Assembly: GCF_039631355.1 (NCBI RefSeq)
Contig: NZ_JBDIVF010000002.1
Span: forward strand, 1 to 64,000
Reading direction: 5' to 3'
DNA length: 64,000 nt
Source: Uliginosibacterium paludis
GTDB taxonomy: Bacteria > Pseudomonadota > Gammaproteobacteria > Burkholderiales > Rhodocyclaceae
Positions 44,203 to 55,270 of the stretch are shown in pieces (positions within the stretch are counted from its first letter, which is position 1; the number at the start of each line of letters is the position of its first letter). A model generated the notes under the pieces. The model did no database searches. It saw nothing but the letters and a program-made list of their open reading frames with translations, and had not been told where the DNA came from. A program made the translations under genes and the position numbers.

Positions 44203-45549
44203 TCAGACGCTCATCGCTTCGGCCTCTTTCAGCGCAAGGGTGTCGAGCGTGCGCCCCAGCTTGTCGAGCATCAGATCTATCTCGGCCTCGCTCACGTCGA
44301 TGGGCGGGCGGAAGCGGATGCTGCGCGTGCCGGCGCCAAGCAGCAAGAGATCTTCCTGCTCCAGCGCAATCTGAAGCAGGCGGCCCTTGTCTGCCGGATT
44401 CACCAGCGAGAAGCCCTGATAGAGCCCCAGCCCGCGCACGTTGGCAACGCGTTCAGGATGCTTTTGGCATAGCCGCGCAAGACCTGCCACCAGCCGGGCT
44501 GTCTTGGCGGGCACCTGTTCGACGAGGGCTTCGTCTTCCACGATCTGCCACTCCTGCACGAAACGCACCATGTCGGCGAGGCTGCCGCCCCAGGTGGAAT
44601 CGAGCACGCCAACGTCTTCCATCGGATTGAGCATGTAGACCACGCCATTGCCGAACTTCTTCGCGGTGGCAATCGCCTGCGGCGGATGCGGCACGTCGTA
44701 GAGGTCGATGCAGAATACCTTGCCGGTCTGGCCGCCGGAGGTCTGCACTTCATCCAGCCCCCAGCTCACGCCATGCCTTTGACATAGCACCGACAGCTCG
44801 CGATAGAAGCGCGGCAGGGCGATGCGGTGCCCGCCCGCGCCCTGCATCGGCTCCAGGATCACGCCGACGATCTCGTCGCCATAGGTGCGCATCAGGTAGT
44901 CGAGATTCGCGAGACAGCGATCAACCTCGACCTCGTTTTCCGCATCGCTGCGGCGCGCGTCGTATTCAGGAAACGGCACCTGCAGGTTGCCCTGGATGAT
45001 GCCCTGGTAATCGCGGGTGGCGATCGGGTCGTTGGCAAGCTTGGTAATGTTCAGCGCATACACGGTACGGCCGTGGAAAGCCTGCTCGAAATAGATGAAG
45101 CGCCGGTTCGGCGGCGTGTGCCCCTTCTCCTGCAGCTTCTTCTGATGCAGGTTGATCAGGTACTTCATCATGTTCTCCACCGCCTCGGCGCCGGAGTTCA
45201 CCGCATACACCTCCACGCGCTGGCCGCGCATGCATTCGGGGGCCAGGCGGTGCAGCAGGCGGTAGTAGTCCAGGCACTCCTGAGTCAGGAAGTCCGGGTT
45301 CGCCATCTTGTTGTTCGCCGCAAAGCCCAGCCGCTCCAGATAGGCCGGCTCGTACAGGCGCGGATGGTTGTAGCCCAGCAGGCGCGAGCCGTAGAGGCCG
45401 CACCAGTCCATCAGACGCGTGCCGTCCACGGTGGCGAGCCACATGCCGCGCGAGGCGCGCAGGTCTAGCGCAAAGGGTTTGGGTTCGGCGATGACATAGT
45501 GCGCGAGCTCGTCGAGCATGGCGCGGCTGCGAGGCTGGGGATGGATCAT
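44203..45549 (-). CDS. Class III aminotransferase, L-lysine 6-transaminase-like
   Basis: A ~448-residue PLP enzyme. VYAVNSGAEAVENMMKYL, FEQAFHGRTVYALN, the cofactor-binding GLDEVQTSGGQTGK and the PLP lysine in IATAKKFGNGV are class III features. STWGGSLADMVR and RSIRFRPPIDVSEAEI closely match the lysine 6-transaminase (LAT) of mycobacteria as I recall it, so removal of the lysine epsilon-amino group to give aminoadipate semialdehyde is the best guess. The ATG at 45549 (MIHPQP) is preferred; upstream starts to 45609 are open but lack a ribosome-binding site. No catabolic partner genes are nearby. Confidence 0.82.
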   Translation of the reverse strand: MIHPQPRSRAMLDELAHYVIAEPKPFALDLRASRGMWLATVDGTRLMDWCGLYGSRLLGYNHPRLYEPAYLERLGFAANNKMANPDFLTQECLDYYRLLHRLAPECMRGQRVEVYAVNSGAEAVENMMKYLINLHQKKLQEKGHTPPNRRFIYFEQAFHGRTVYALNITKLANDPIATRDYQGIIQGNLQVPFPEYDARRSDAENEVEVDRCLANLDYLMRTYGDEIVGVILEPMQGAGGHRIALPRFYRELSVLCQRHGVSWGLDEVQTSGGQTGKVFCIDLYDVPHPPQAIATAKKFGNGVVYMLNPMEDVGVLDSTWGGSLADMVRFVQEWQIVEDEALVEQVPAKTARLVAGLARLCQKHPERVANVRGLGLYQGFSLVNPADKGRLLQIALEQEDLLLLGAGTRSIRFRPPIDVSEAEIDLMLDKLGRTLDTLALKEAEAMSV

Positions 45550-45812
45550 GATGCGGACAGGGGCAATGGGCAGGCCATCGAGCCTGCGACCAAAGCCCTG
45601 CTGCATCAAGCAGCATGAGTAAGGCCGATCGAAGATCAGGGGCGCTAATGGAATGCGCCGCGGCCTCTGCCGCGCAATCCAGCGGGGATATATCCGACAT
45701 ATCGAAACGCGGGCTTTTCCTGCCGGGGATAGCCGCTATCATCGGGTGGCCAGCGGCAGACGATGCCTGCTGCGCCCCATCCAGAAAAACCCATCGACGC
45801 ACGAAGCTGAAC

Positions 45813-46082
45813 ATGAACAAGATGCTCCTCTCCCGCCGCGCGCAACTGCCGGCCCGACTCCTCGCTGCCGGCCTGCTGACCCTCACACTGGGTGCCTGCT
45901 CCTCCGCCCCGAAATCCGGCGACGACGCGCCCAAGGTTTTCTGCGCGCGCGAAACCCTGGTGGGCACCAATATTCCGCGTACCAAGTGCCGCACCACCGA
46001 AGAGATCAAGGCGGACGAAGCACGGGTCAAGGAACTCGGTGATGATCTCAGCCGGCGCCAGCTGGCTCAGCCGAGGGAATAA
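45813..46082 (+). CDS. Small lipoprotein
   Basis: An 89-residue protein with a basic n-region, a hydrophobic core and the lipobox LGACS (Cys about 29), so it is a substrate of Lgt. The mature part is about 60 residues with two further cysteines around TLVGTNIPRTKC, a pattern of small periplasmic proteins in beta- and gammaproteobacteria of unknown function. It diverges from the transaminase gene over about 260 bp. Confidence 0.8.
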   Translation: MNKMLLSRRAQLPARLLAAGLLTLTLGACSSAPKSGDDAPKVFCARETLVGTNIPRTKCRTTEEIKADEARVKELGDDLSRRQLAQPRE

Positions 46083-46272
46083 GGGGCTCAGCGATCCGGT
46101 GAGCCGTGCTGCGGGCCGCGGCTGAGGCGGCACCCGCAGAGACGGGCCGGGCTCATCCACCCGGCGGAAAAGCCGCATCCGACCCGGCGCGATGCGGCCT
46201 GATGCGAGCGCATGTCTGCTCGAAGACCCGTGCTAACACGAGGCGGACACGCCCCGTGTGCAGCGCCCCGGC

Positions 46273-47490
46273 TCAGCAGCCGCGGCTGTCGCTGACCTTC
46301 TCGTTCTGCATGCCGAACAGCGGACGCAGATGCACGCCGATGGCACTGCCGGCAAACGCGCAGACCAGCCACAGCCAGCCATGCAGACTGCCGGAGAGGA
46401 TGCCGCTGAAGTAGGCGCCGATGTTGCAGCCATAGGCGAGACGCGAACCGTAGCCCAGCAGCAGGCCGCCCAGCACCGATGCCGCCAGCTGACGCGGCGG
46501 AATCTGCCAGACCGGCGCGAACTTGCCGGCCGCACAGGCTGCGGCGAGCGCGCCGAGCACAATGCCGATGTCCTGAACCGAGGTCACGTCAGCCCAGAAC
46601 GGCGCAGCCAGCGCCTTGGCCTGGGTCGGCACCTGCCAGAAGCTCCATGCCGCCGGATCAGCCACACCCGTCAGCACGAGCGATTTCGCCCCCCACAGCG
46701 CGAAGGCCGAAGTGATACCCCAGGGCCGGCCCGCCAGCGCCAGCGTGGCGAAGTTCAGCAGCACCAGCGCCACGCCGCCCCACACCAAAGGCCAGGGCCC
46801 GCGCAGCAGACTGGCCGGCGTTTCGGTTTCCCTCGCGGAAGCCACGAGGCGGCCGTGATGGCGTTTTTCTGCCACCGTGACGCCCCAGGCGATCAGCCCG
46901 AACACCGCCAGATTCACCAGCAGTGCCGGCAGCAGACCCCACAGCTGGATCACCGACACCGGCGCGAACTGCGGCAGCTTCGACCACCAGTCGAAGTTCG
47001 CGGTGGCCAGCACTGAACCGACGATGAAGAACAGCAGCGTGACGATCATCCGCGTGCTGCCACCGCCCACGGCGAACAGCGTGCCCGAGGCGCAGCCGCC
47101 ACCGAGCTGCATGCCGATACCGAACAGGAAAGCCCCCAGCACCACCGACAGGCCGACCGGCGACACCAGCCCTTTCACCGGGTCACCCAGAAAGCTGCCG
47201 CTCGCCAGCACCGGGAAGAACAGCAGCACGCCCAGCGCCAGAATCAGCATTTGCGCACGCAGACCATCACCGCGGCGATCTGCCACGAACCAGCGCCAGC
47301 CGCGGGTGAAACCGAAGGCCGCGTGATAGAGCGACACGCCCATGGCCACGCCAACCAGCGCGATCAGGGCCTGCTTGCCGCTGACCTGCGACCAGAGAAA
47401 AAGCGTGCCGAGCAGCACGGCAGCCAGTGATGCGAGCAGCGGCCGGCGATCCACGGCCGGCAGCGCGAGGGCTTGAGAGGAAACATTCAT
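46273..47490 (-). CDS. YeeE/YedE-family membrane transporter
   Basis: A 405-residue inner-membrane protein with about ten hydrophobic segments in two halves, each with a glycine/cysteine motif: GGGCASGTLFAVGGGSTRM in the first and YGCNIGAYFSGILSGSLHGW in the second. This is the arrangement of YeeE/TsuA thiosulfate or sulfur-compound transporters and of YedE proteins linked to selenium metabolism. No tusA or selD partner is adjacent, so the substrate is not settled. The ATG at 47490 (MNVSSQALALPAVDRR) is preferred over an upstream start at 47535. Confidence 0.87.
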   Translation of the reverse strand: MNVSSQALALPAVDRRPLLASLAAVLLGTLFLWSQVSGKQALIALVGVAMGVSLYHAAFGFTRGWRWFVADRRGDGLRAQMLILALGVLLFFPVLASGSFLGDPVKGLVSPVGLSVVLGAFLFGIGMQLGGGCASGTLFAVGGGSTRMIVTLLFFIVGSVLATANFDWWSKLPQFAPVSVIQLWGLLPALLVNLAVFGLIAWGVTVAEKRHHGRLVASARETETPASLLRGPWPLVWGGVALVLLNFATLALAGRPWGITSAFALWGAKSLVLTGVADPAAWSFWQVPTQAKALAAPFWADVTSVQDIGIVLGALAAACAAGKFAPVWQIPPRQLAASVLGGLLLGYGSRLAYGCNIGAYFSGILSGSLHGWLWLVCAFAGSAIGVHLRPLFGMQNEKVSDSRGC

Positions 47491-47771
47491 GAGGGAACTT
47501 TCTGAACGAGGGAGGAAGGCGGCACGCTGCATCATCGGGTGGCAGGTGTCCGCGGCGTCCGGTCTGCACCGGAACGGGCATTATCCTGCCCTGCCGCCCC
47601 GGACAACAGCCCCGGATGTTCATGTGCTTATGCCCTCGCCTGATTTGCGGTGACAGCCCCGGGCGATGCTGCGCCACACGCTGTGACAGTCAGCCCGAGC
47701 CCGTGCGCCCAGAATGGGGACCATGCCGCCCGCACACGGCGGACTCACTCAATCCGCCCGGAAACTTTCTG

Positions 47772-48242
47772 ATGACGAATCTCAAGACACTCGGCCTGGC
47801 CACCATGCTCTGCACATTGTCGGCCTGCTCGGCCGTCACCACCCTCTCCACCACACAGGCCGGCGGCAGCGTACGCATCGCCGGCGACGCTGACCGCAGC
47901 GCCCCGCGTCAGGTCACCCGCGCCACGCGCAGCTTCGGCTACGACGAATTCAAGGCTGAAGCACCGGGGCAGGAACCGCTGTATGGCGTGCTGCCGCTGA
48001 AATTCAACGGCGGCTATCTCGCCAGCAGCATCCTCTTCTTTACGCCGGCCATGTTCTACAGCTTGCGCGAGGTGTATCCGGAATACGAGTTCGACATCGC
48101 CGGTCGGCAAGTGCGTTATCGCAAGGGCCCGGATGCGCCTTGGCAGACCTACACGCCGGACGAGGAAGACCGCGAGACCGCCCGGAAATTCTTCGAGGGC
48201 GCTGAATCTGTCGCCCCCTTCGTGCCAGTTGCGAAACCCTGA
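47772..48242 (+). CDS. Lipoprotein of unknown family
   Basis: A 156-residue predicted lipoprotein: signal MTNLKTLGLATMLCTLSAC with lipobox LSAC (Cys 19). The mature protein contains SFGYDEFKAEAPGQEPLYGV, a hydrophobic stretch (FFTPAMFYSLREVYPEYEFD) and an Asp/Glu-rich C-terminus. The rest is not a domain I recognise. It diverges from the YeeE/YedE gene. Confidence 0.77.
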   Translation: MTNLKTLGLATMLCTLSACSAVTTLSTTQAGGSVRIAGDADRSAPRQVTRATRSFGYDEFKAEAPGQEPLYGVLPLKFNGGYLASSILFFTPAMFYSLREVYPEYEFDIAGRQVRYRKGPDAPWQTYTPDEEDRETARKFFEGAESVAPFVPVAKP

Positions 48243-48330
48243 TCCGGACTTGCTTCCTGCTCCGACGCGAACACAAGGGAAACAGGGGCAGCGATCGCTG
48301 TGGCTCGCCCGCGCCCGATGCAATACGGGC

Positions 48331-49287
48331 TCAGGCGCCGCAGCACTTCTTGAATTTCTTCCCGCTGCCGCAGGGACAAGGGTCGTTGCGCCCCACCTTC
48401 GGCGCTTCACGCACAAAGGTTTGCGGCTCGTCGAAATACCAGGCCCCAGGGTCTGAATCCGTGCTATGGAACATGGCCCAGTCCTGCAGTTCGGTGGCCG
48501 CGTCGGTGATGTAGAGCAGGCCTCGCTCGCGAGCATCCCGGCAGACCTCGTCGAAATCCCGCCGCAAGAGGCTGCCGATGGCGGAAAGATCACCCTGCAG
48601 ATCGTCGCTGATCAAACCGGCTTCGCACCAGCGCCGGATGGCTGGCTCTGCCTCGACGCAGCACAGCTCACACAAGTCAATGACAACGGAATTGAGCACC
48701 TCCGCGTCATCCGCCAGACCAGTGTCCAGTCTTGCCACCTCGGCTTCCGCCCAGGCCAGCAGGGTGCGCGCCGTCTCCGTCCGGTCGGATTCCCCTTCCT
48801 GAGCGCGAACCGTCAGGGCGTGCAGGGCCGCGCCGCGCAACCACACCGACACGTCCTGCCTGTCGGCAAGGTCGAGCAGCGGCTGGACTGAGCCACCCGA
48901 AACAGCCGCCAGCGCACGCGCCATCACCGAAGTCGAGAAATCTCCCAGGATCTCTTCCGACTCGGACTCGCTCAGCGAACACAAGCTGAGCAGCGGCGCA
49001 AAAGCCCGCGTATCACGGCATGCCGCAAGCATGACCATGAGGTGCAGGTGGAGCACGCAATCGTCGGTGACCAGCGAGTGATCCTGCGCAAAGGCCTCCA
49101 GCTCTGCCACCCACAGCGGCGCCAGTCGCTCCTGCGCGATCAGGGCCATGCCCAGCGCCTGATAGGGAAAGCCCTGTTCACAGCTCAGCAGATGCGGCCG
49201 CAGCCTGGACCACAGGGTCTGCGGTGCCAGCCCGTTCAGATCAGCGATCAGTTGTTCGATCTGACCGGATTCGTCATTCATGCTCAT
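48331..49287 (-). CDS. DUF1186-like protein with C-terminal SEC-C zinc motif
   Basis: A 318-residue protein. The first ~290 residues are helical and leucine-rich, like the DUF1186 repeat region (LNGLAPQTLWSRLRPHLLS). The C-terminus ends in a SEC-C zinc-binding motif, RNDPCPCGSGKKFKKCCG, as at the end of SecA and many other proteins, where it binds zinc and partner proteins. The function is unknown. It is transcribed away from the previous gene and ends about 90 bp from that gene's end. Confidence 0.88.
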   Translation of the reverse strand: MSMNDESGQIEQLIADLNGLAPQTLWSRLRPHLLSCEQGFPYQALGMALIAQERLAPLWVAELEAFAQDHSLVTDDCVLHLHLMVMLAACRDTRAFAPLLSLCSLSESESEEILGDFSTSVMARALAAVSGGSVQPLLDLADRQDVSVWLRGAALHALTVRAQEGESDRTETARTLLAWAEAEVARLDTGLADDAEVLNSVVIDLCELCCVEAEPAIRRWCEAGLISDDLQGDLSAIGSLLRRDFDEVCRDARERGLLYITDAATELQDWAMFHSTDSDPGAWYFDEPQTFVREAPKVGRNDPCPCGSGKKFKKCCGA

Positions 49288-49336
49288 GGGATTTTTCAGG
49301 AACAGGGCCGAGCCGGCCTGGCCGGCTCGGGGACGC

Positions 49337-51250
<1,914 letters not shown>

Positions 51251-51308
51251 GGCTGTGCTTCCTCTGGTTGGGGTGAGGGAATGCACGCACGGCAAGCGCC
51301 ATGTCGCC

Positions 51309-51386
51309 TTCCCTACGCCGGCATGATCCGGATCAGGTTCCAAGGGTATTTCTCACCATCTGCTGGAATGCGGACGGACCCCCGGC
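51309..51386 (-). ncRNA. TPP riboswitch (THI box) controlling thiC
   Basis: Read on the minus strand, the leader has GGGGGT near 51383, GTGAGAAATACCC, the conserved ACCCTTGGAACCTGATC, then CCGGCGTAGGGAA near 51309. These are the hallmark segments of the TPP-binding aptamer. It ends about 58 bases before the thiC start codon and should shut thiC off when TPP is plentiful. Confidence 0.97.
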
Positions 51387-51520
51387 GAATCGCAGCACCA
51401 TACTGAAATCCGCGCGCAGAGACAAGCAGCGCCCCTTCGTCGGGGCCCGGTCAAATCCGCAAGCGCCCTGCCGTTATCGGGGGAACCGGCCGGAAAAGGC
51501 CGAACCAGACGACCCCCGCC

Positions 51521-52087
51521 ATGCCAAACAGCCGCCATGTCCTGATCATGCTGTGCCTGCTGGGCAGCCTTTCCGGCTGCCTCCAGGCCCCTGAAAAGCC
51601 CTTGCCGCCGCCACCACCGCCCGCGCCCGTCATCGAGCCGGAAGAGCAGCCGCCGGCCCCCATCGTGCTGCCGGTACCCAAGCCGGCCCCCAAACCGGCG
51701 CCCCGCAGCAGCAAGGCGAAGACAAAACCGGAAAAGACCCGGACGCCCCCCGGCCTGCCGGTGCCGGCGAGCCCGGTATTGAGCGCGGAGACCGTCGGCC
51801 CGGCGGGCGAGCCGCCCGCGCCCGCGGCCGAGCCGCCGAAAACCGCAGCCCCTGCGGCGAAGAAGGCACCGCCGCCGATCCAGGGTCCCGCCTGGCTTGC
51901 CGCCTGTGCCCGCCGGCAGCAAAGCAGCATCGGCATCCAGTGTGACAGCGACACCCTGCTCGCCCAGCCTTCGGCCAACATCCGCGTCTATACCCGCGAC
52001 GCCGATCTGGCGCGCGAAACCCCTGGCGGGCGCATCGGTCTGCGTGAAACCCTGCCCTATCGCTACCGGCTCTACGTCATCCCCTGA
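51521..52087 (+). CDS. Pro-rich lipoprotein of unknown function
   Basis: A 188-residue predicted lipoprotein with the lipobox LSGC (Cys about 20). Residues about 25-125 are almost entirely Pro, Ala, Lys and Glu (PPPPPPAPVIEPEEQPPAP and following), which would form an extended spacer across the periplasm like the one in TonB. The last 60 residues (WLAACARRQQSSIG to the end RLYVIP) look folded. It diverges from thiC and is 77 bp upstream of the carbonic anhydrase gene. Function unknown. Confidence 0.77.
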   Translation: MPNSRHVLIMLCLLGSLSGCLQAPEKPLPPPPPPAPVIEPEEQPPAPIVLPVPKPAPKPAPRSSKAKTKPEKTRTPPGLPVPASPVLSAETVGPAGEPPAPAAEPPKTAAPAAKKAPPPIQGPAWLAACARRQQSSIGIQCDSDTLLAQPSANIRVYTRDADLARETPGGRIGLRETLPYRYRLYVIP

Positions 52088-52164
52088 ACGGTCGGCAGCC
52101 CCTCAAGCCAGGCGACCGGGCTGCCGTTAGAACAGGTCGACATGCACTCGATCCGGACTTCGCC

Positions 52165-53535
52165 ATGGGCAAGCTCATCCTCCTCTTGCTGACCAGCCTG
52201 ACCACCAGCGCCATGGCCGCCGACTGGACCACCGTTGCCACCGACCCGGTCCGCACCGTTGATGTGGACCGCAGCAGCATCCTGGATTCCGATGGCGGAA
52301 CCCGGGTCGCCTGGGCGCGCATCCAGCTCGCTGACTCGCAGGCCGCACAGGCCGGCTACAAGACCCTGCGCACGCTCAATCGCTACGACTGCCGCGACAG
52401 CGCCTTCGAAGTGGTCAAGCGCGTCTATCTCTCCGCCCAGGGCCAGATCCTGCGTGAAGAGGTGATCAAGACGCCGGAGCGCAGCCCGATTCGCCCGGGC
52501 ACCGCAGACGAGCGGGTTTTCCGGGAAATCTGCCCGCTCCCCAAGGCGGTCGCCCGCAAGACCGGCAAGCCGCGCAGCCTGGAAGAATTCGCCCGCGAAG
52601 CCGGCCGGCGTGCAGCAGAGGCCAGCCAGCATGACCCGCGCCTCATCAGTGACGAAAACGCCCAGCACGGCAAGATCGTGCCGGCCATCGACAAGCTGCC
52701 GGTCACGACCCAGCCCGCAGCCGTGGTGCCCGTGCCACCGCCGGTGACGCAGCGCAGCGGCAGCATTCCACCAGGCGTGCTGCGCCAGCCCGTCGCGCCC
52801 CGCGCCAGTGCACGCGGTGCGAAACCCGCCGCCGAGGCCGCACCTGCCCCGGCCGGCCACGACCGGCACTGGAGCTACGGCGGCGACTCCGGCCCTGAGG
52901 CCTGGGCCTCGCTGGATCCGGCCAACAGCGCCTGCCGCAACGGCAAGCGGCAATCACCGATCGACATCCGGGACGGTATCAAGGTCAATCAGGAAGCGCT
53001 GGATTTCGACTACAAGACATCCTTCTTCCGCATCGTCGACAACGGCCACACCATCCAGGTGAGCTATGGCGCGGGCTCACGGCTCTCGGTGATGGGCAAG
53101 CGCTACGAGCTGCTGCAGTTCCACTTCCACAGCCCCTCGGAAGAGCGCGTCGAAGGGCGAAGCTATGACATGGTGATGCACATGGTGCACCGTGACGTGG
53201 AAGGCAATCTGGCCGTCGTTGCCGTGCTGCTGCAGGAAGGCAAACCGAATCCGCTGATCCAGACGCTGTGGAACAACCTGCCGCTGGAGCGCAACCAGGA
53301 ATACATGCCGAACCAGTCGATCGCGATTGCCGACATCCTGCCGGCCAACCGGGATTACTACGCCTACATGGGTTCGCTGACCACGCCCCCGTGCACCGAG
53401 GGCGTGCTCTGGCTGGTACTCAAGCAGCCGGTGGAACTCTCGCGCGAGCAGATCGCCGTATTCCACCGCTTTCATGCCGGCAATGCGCGACCGATCCAGC
53501 CGGCCAACGGCCGGATCATCAAGGAATCGCGCTGA
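52165..53535 (+). CDS. Exported alpha-carbonic anhydrase with an N-terminal adhesin-E-like domain
   Basis: A 456-residue protein. The signal peptide ends near SAMA (residue 18). Residues about 19-130 (WTTVATDPVRTVDVDRSSIL, with a Cys pair at YDCRDS and REICP) resemble the surface-adhesin E type domain. A Pro/Ala-rich stretch spans 145-225. The alpha-carbonic anhydrase domain (about 232-450) has QSPIDI, the zinc residues in LQFHFHSPSEE and MVMHMVHRD, and SLTTPPCTEGV. It should hydrate CO2 in the periplasm. The job of the N-terminal domain is unknown. Confidence 0.92.
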   Translation: MGKLILLLLTSLTTSAMAADWTTVATDPVRTVDVDRSSILDSDGGTRVAWARIQLADSQAAQAGYKTLRTLNRYDCRDSAFEVVKRVYLSAQGQILREEVIKTPERSPIRPGTADERVFREICPLPKAVARKTGKPRSLEEFAREAGRRAAEASQHDPRLISDENAQHGKIVPAIDKLPVTTQPAAVVPVPPPVTQRSGSIPPGVLRQPVAPRASARGAKPAAEAAPAPAGHDRHWSYGGDSGPEAWASLDPANSACRNGKRQSPIDIRDGIKVNQEALDFDYKTSFFRIVDNGHTIQVSYGAGSRLSVMGKRYELLQFHFHSPSEERVEGRSYDMVMHMVHRDVEGNLAVVAVLLQEGKPNPLIQTLWNNLPLERNQEYMPNQSIAIADILPANRDYYAYMGSLTTPPCTEGVLWLVLKQPVELSREQIAVFHRFHAGNARPIQPANGRIIKESR

Positions 53536-53568
53536 GCATGAGGCCGGCCTCGCGGCCGGCCGGGTCAC

Positions 53569-54111
53569 TCACTTCTTCGCGGCCGTCACGAGTGCCTCCA
53601 TCTGCTGAGCGATCAGCTTGATGATATTGGCATCGTTCAGATTGCCTTCGGCATCAAAGCCGCCGGCAAAGGCGTTGGCGAAGACTTCAGGCTTGTTGAT
53701 CAGGCGCAGGTCAAGAAACACGCAGACCTGGCGCAGGTGATACTGCGCGCGCGAGCCGCCCATGCCGCCCGCCGCACTCATGATTGCCGCCGGCTTGCCG
53801 GCCAGCAGAGCATTGCCCGGCTCGCGCGAAGCCCAGTCGAGAATGTTCTTCAATGCCGGCGCGATCGAGTAGTTGTACTCGGTGGAGGCCAGCACCAGCG
53901 CATCCGCCGCCCCGATCTGCGCCAGCACCCGTTGCACGCTGGCGGGTTTGTCCGCGATGTCGGCGTTGTAGAACGGGACATCGCCCAGCTCCGCGATGTC
54001 CAGCGTAACGCCTTCCGGCAACTGCGCCTGGGCTGCGCGCAACAGCCCCTTGTTGGTCGATTGCTTGCGGAGGCTGCCTGCGATGCCAAGGAACTTCAGT
54101 GTGCTCATCAT
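53569..54111 (-). CDS. NADPH-dependent FMN reductase
   Basis: A 180-residue flavodoxin-fold protein. The N-terminus LKFLGIAGSLRKQSTNKGLL holds the FMN phosphate-binding loop (GSLRKQSTN), and STEYNYSIAPALKNILDWAS is the second signature of the ChrR/NQR-type quinone or chromate reductases. It uses NAD(P)H to reduce FMN, quinones or azo compounds; the true substrate is unknown. It converges with the carbonic anhydrase gene and begins 8 bp downstream of the MscS gene's end, in the same direction. Confidence 0.93.
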   Translation of the reverse strand: MMSTLKFLGIAGSLRKQSTNKGLLRAAQAQLPEGVTLDIAELGDVPFYNADIADKPASVQRVLAQIGAADALVLASTEYNYSIAPALKNILDWASREPGNALLAGKPAAIMSAAGGMGGSRAQYHLRQVCVFLDLRLINKPEVFANAFAGGFDAEGNLNDANIIKLIAQQMEALVTAAKK

Positions 54112-54119
54112 CTGTCCTT

Positions 54120-55250
54120 TCAGGAATCGGAACCGGTTTGCGGAGCAGGCACGGGCGCCTTGCCGGGCTCAGGCGCGCCAGCCCGGACAAACGGCTCGGG
54201 CAGGCTTGAAACATGCAGCGTCTGGGTCGGAAAGGCAAAGCCGATGCCTTGCGCGTTGCAGTATTCCAGCAAGGCGAGATTGATGGCCTGCTGCGTATCC
54301 ATATAGGCAGCGTAATCGGGCACCAGCATGTAATAGACGATCTCGAAGTCGAGGCTGGAAGCCCCGAGGCCCTTGAAATGCGCGCGATCAAGCCGCACGC
54401 CGGACTGGCGATTCACGATGGCCTTGATCTCCTCGTTGAGCCGCAGCAGCACCTCGGGCGGCGTGTCATAGGTCACTCCGAATCCGAATGCGATGCGCCG
54501 CTCATTCATGCGCTTGAAGTTGCGCACGCGGCTCTTGAGCAGGTCGTTGTTGGAGAACACCAGCTCTTCGCCGGAGAGACTCTGCAGCCGCGTGGTCTTG
54601 AGGCCCACATGCTTCACGGTGCCCGAGAAGCTGTCGACCACGATGAAGTCTCCCACCATGAAGGGCTTGTCGATTGCGATCGAGAGCGAGGCGAAGAGAT
54701 CGCCCAGCACGTTCTGCAGGGCCAGCGCCACCGCCACGCCGCCGATCCCGAGGCTGGCGATCAGCGTGGTGATATTGACGCCGAGATTGTCGAGCAGCAG
54801 CAGGAGCGTGACCACCCAGACGACGATGCGCAGGATGAACGAGATCACGCCGAAGTTGGTCAGCGCCGCCCCGTCACCCGCTTCCTTGCTCACGGCCAGA
54901 CGCAGCCCGACCCAGCTGCTCACCGCCCGCGAGCACCAGATGCCGGCCTGCAGGATCAGCAGGATCATCATCGCCTTGAAGGGCAGCGAGCGGATGCTCT
55001 CGGGCAGCACGATCTGCGTGAGCCCAGCGAGCACCGAGAGCCAGACGAGGAAGGGAAGTTTGGTGGATTCGAGCACATCGGCCAGCACGTCGTCCCAGAT
55101 GACAACGGTCAGGCGGCTCAGGCGTTTGAGGCGGGTGACGACCACCCGGCGCACGAAGAGCAATGCCAGCAGCATGATGCCGGCAAGCCCCAGCGCATAG
55201 ATGATTTCCTGAATCGAGTTGCGGTTCAGGATGTATTGCAGTGTCTGCAT
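54120..55250 (-). CDS. Small-conductance mechanosensitive channel (MscS family)
   Basis: A 376-residue inner-membrane channel with about five hydrophobic segments, longer at the N-terminus than E. coli MscS. The pore-lining TM3-like stretch is IASLGIGGVAVALALQNVLG, followed by the beta-domain LFASLSIAIDKPFMVGDFI and SGTVKHVGLKTTRLQSL. Such channels open under membrane tension during hypo-osmotic shock. Its neighbours are genes of a trehalose-type osmolyte pathway, in the same direction. It ends 8 bp before the FMN reductase start. Confidence 0.94.
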   Translation of the reverse strand: MQTLQYILNRNSIQEIIYALGLAGIMLLALLFVRRVVVTRLKRLSRLTVVIWDDVLADVLESTKLPFLVWLSVLAGLTQIVLPESIRSLPFKAMMILLILQAGIWCSRAVSSWVGLRLAVSKEAGDGAALTNFGVISFILRIVVWVVTLLLLLDNLGVNITTLIASLGIGGVAVALALQNVLGDLFASLSIAIDKPFMVGDFIVVDSFSGTVKHVGLKTTRLQSLSGEELVFSNNDLLKSRVRNFKRMNERRIAFGFGVTYDTPPEVLLRLNEEIKAIVNRQSGVRLDRAHFKGLGASSLDFEIVYYMLVPDYAAYMDTQQAINLALLEYCNAQGIGFAFPTQTLHVSSLPEPFVRAGAPEPGKAPVPAPQTGSDS

Positions 55251-55270
55251 CCGCAGGCGTCCTTTCCTGT

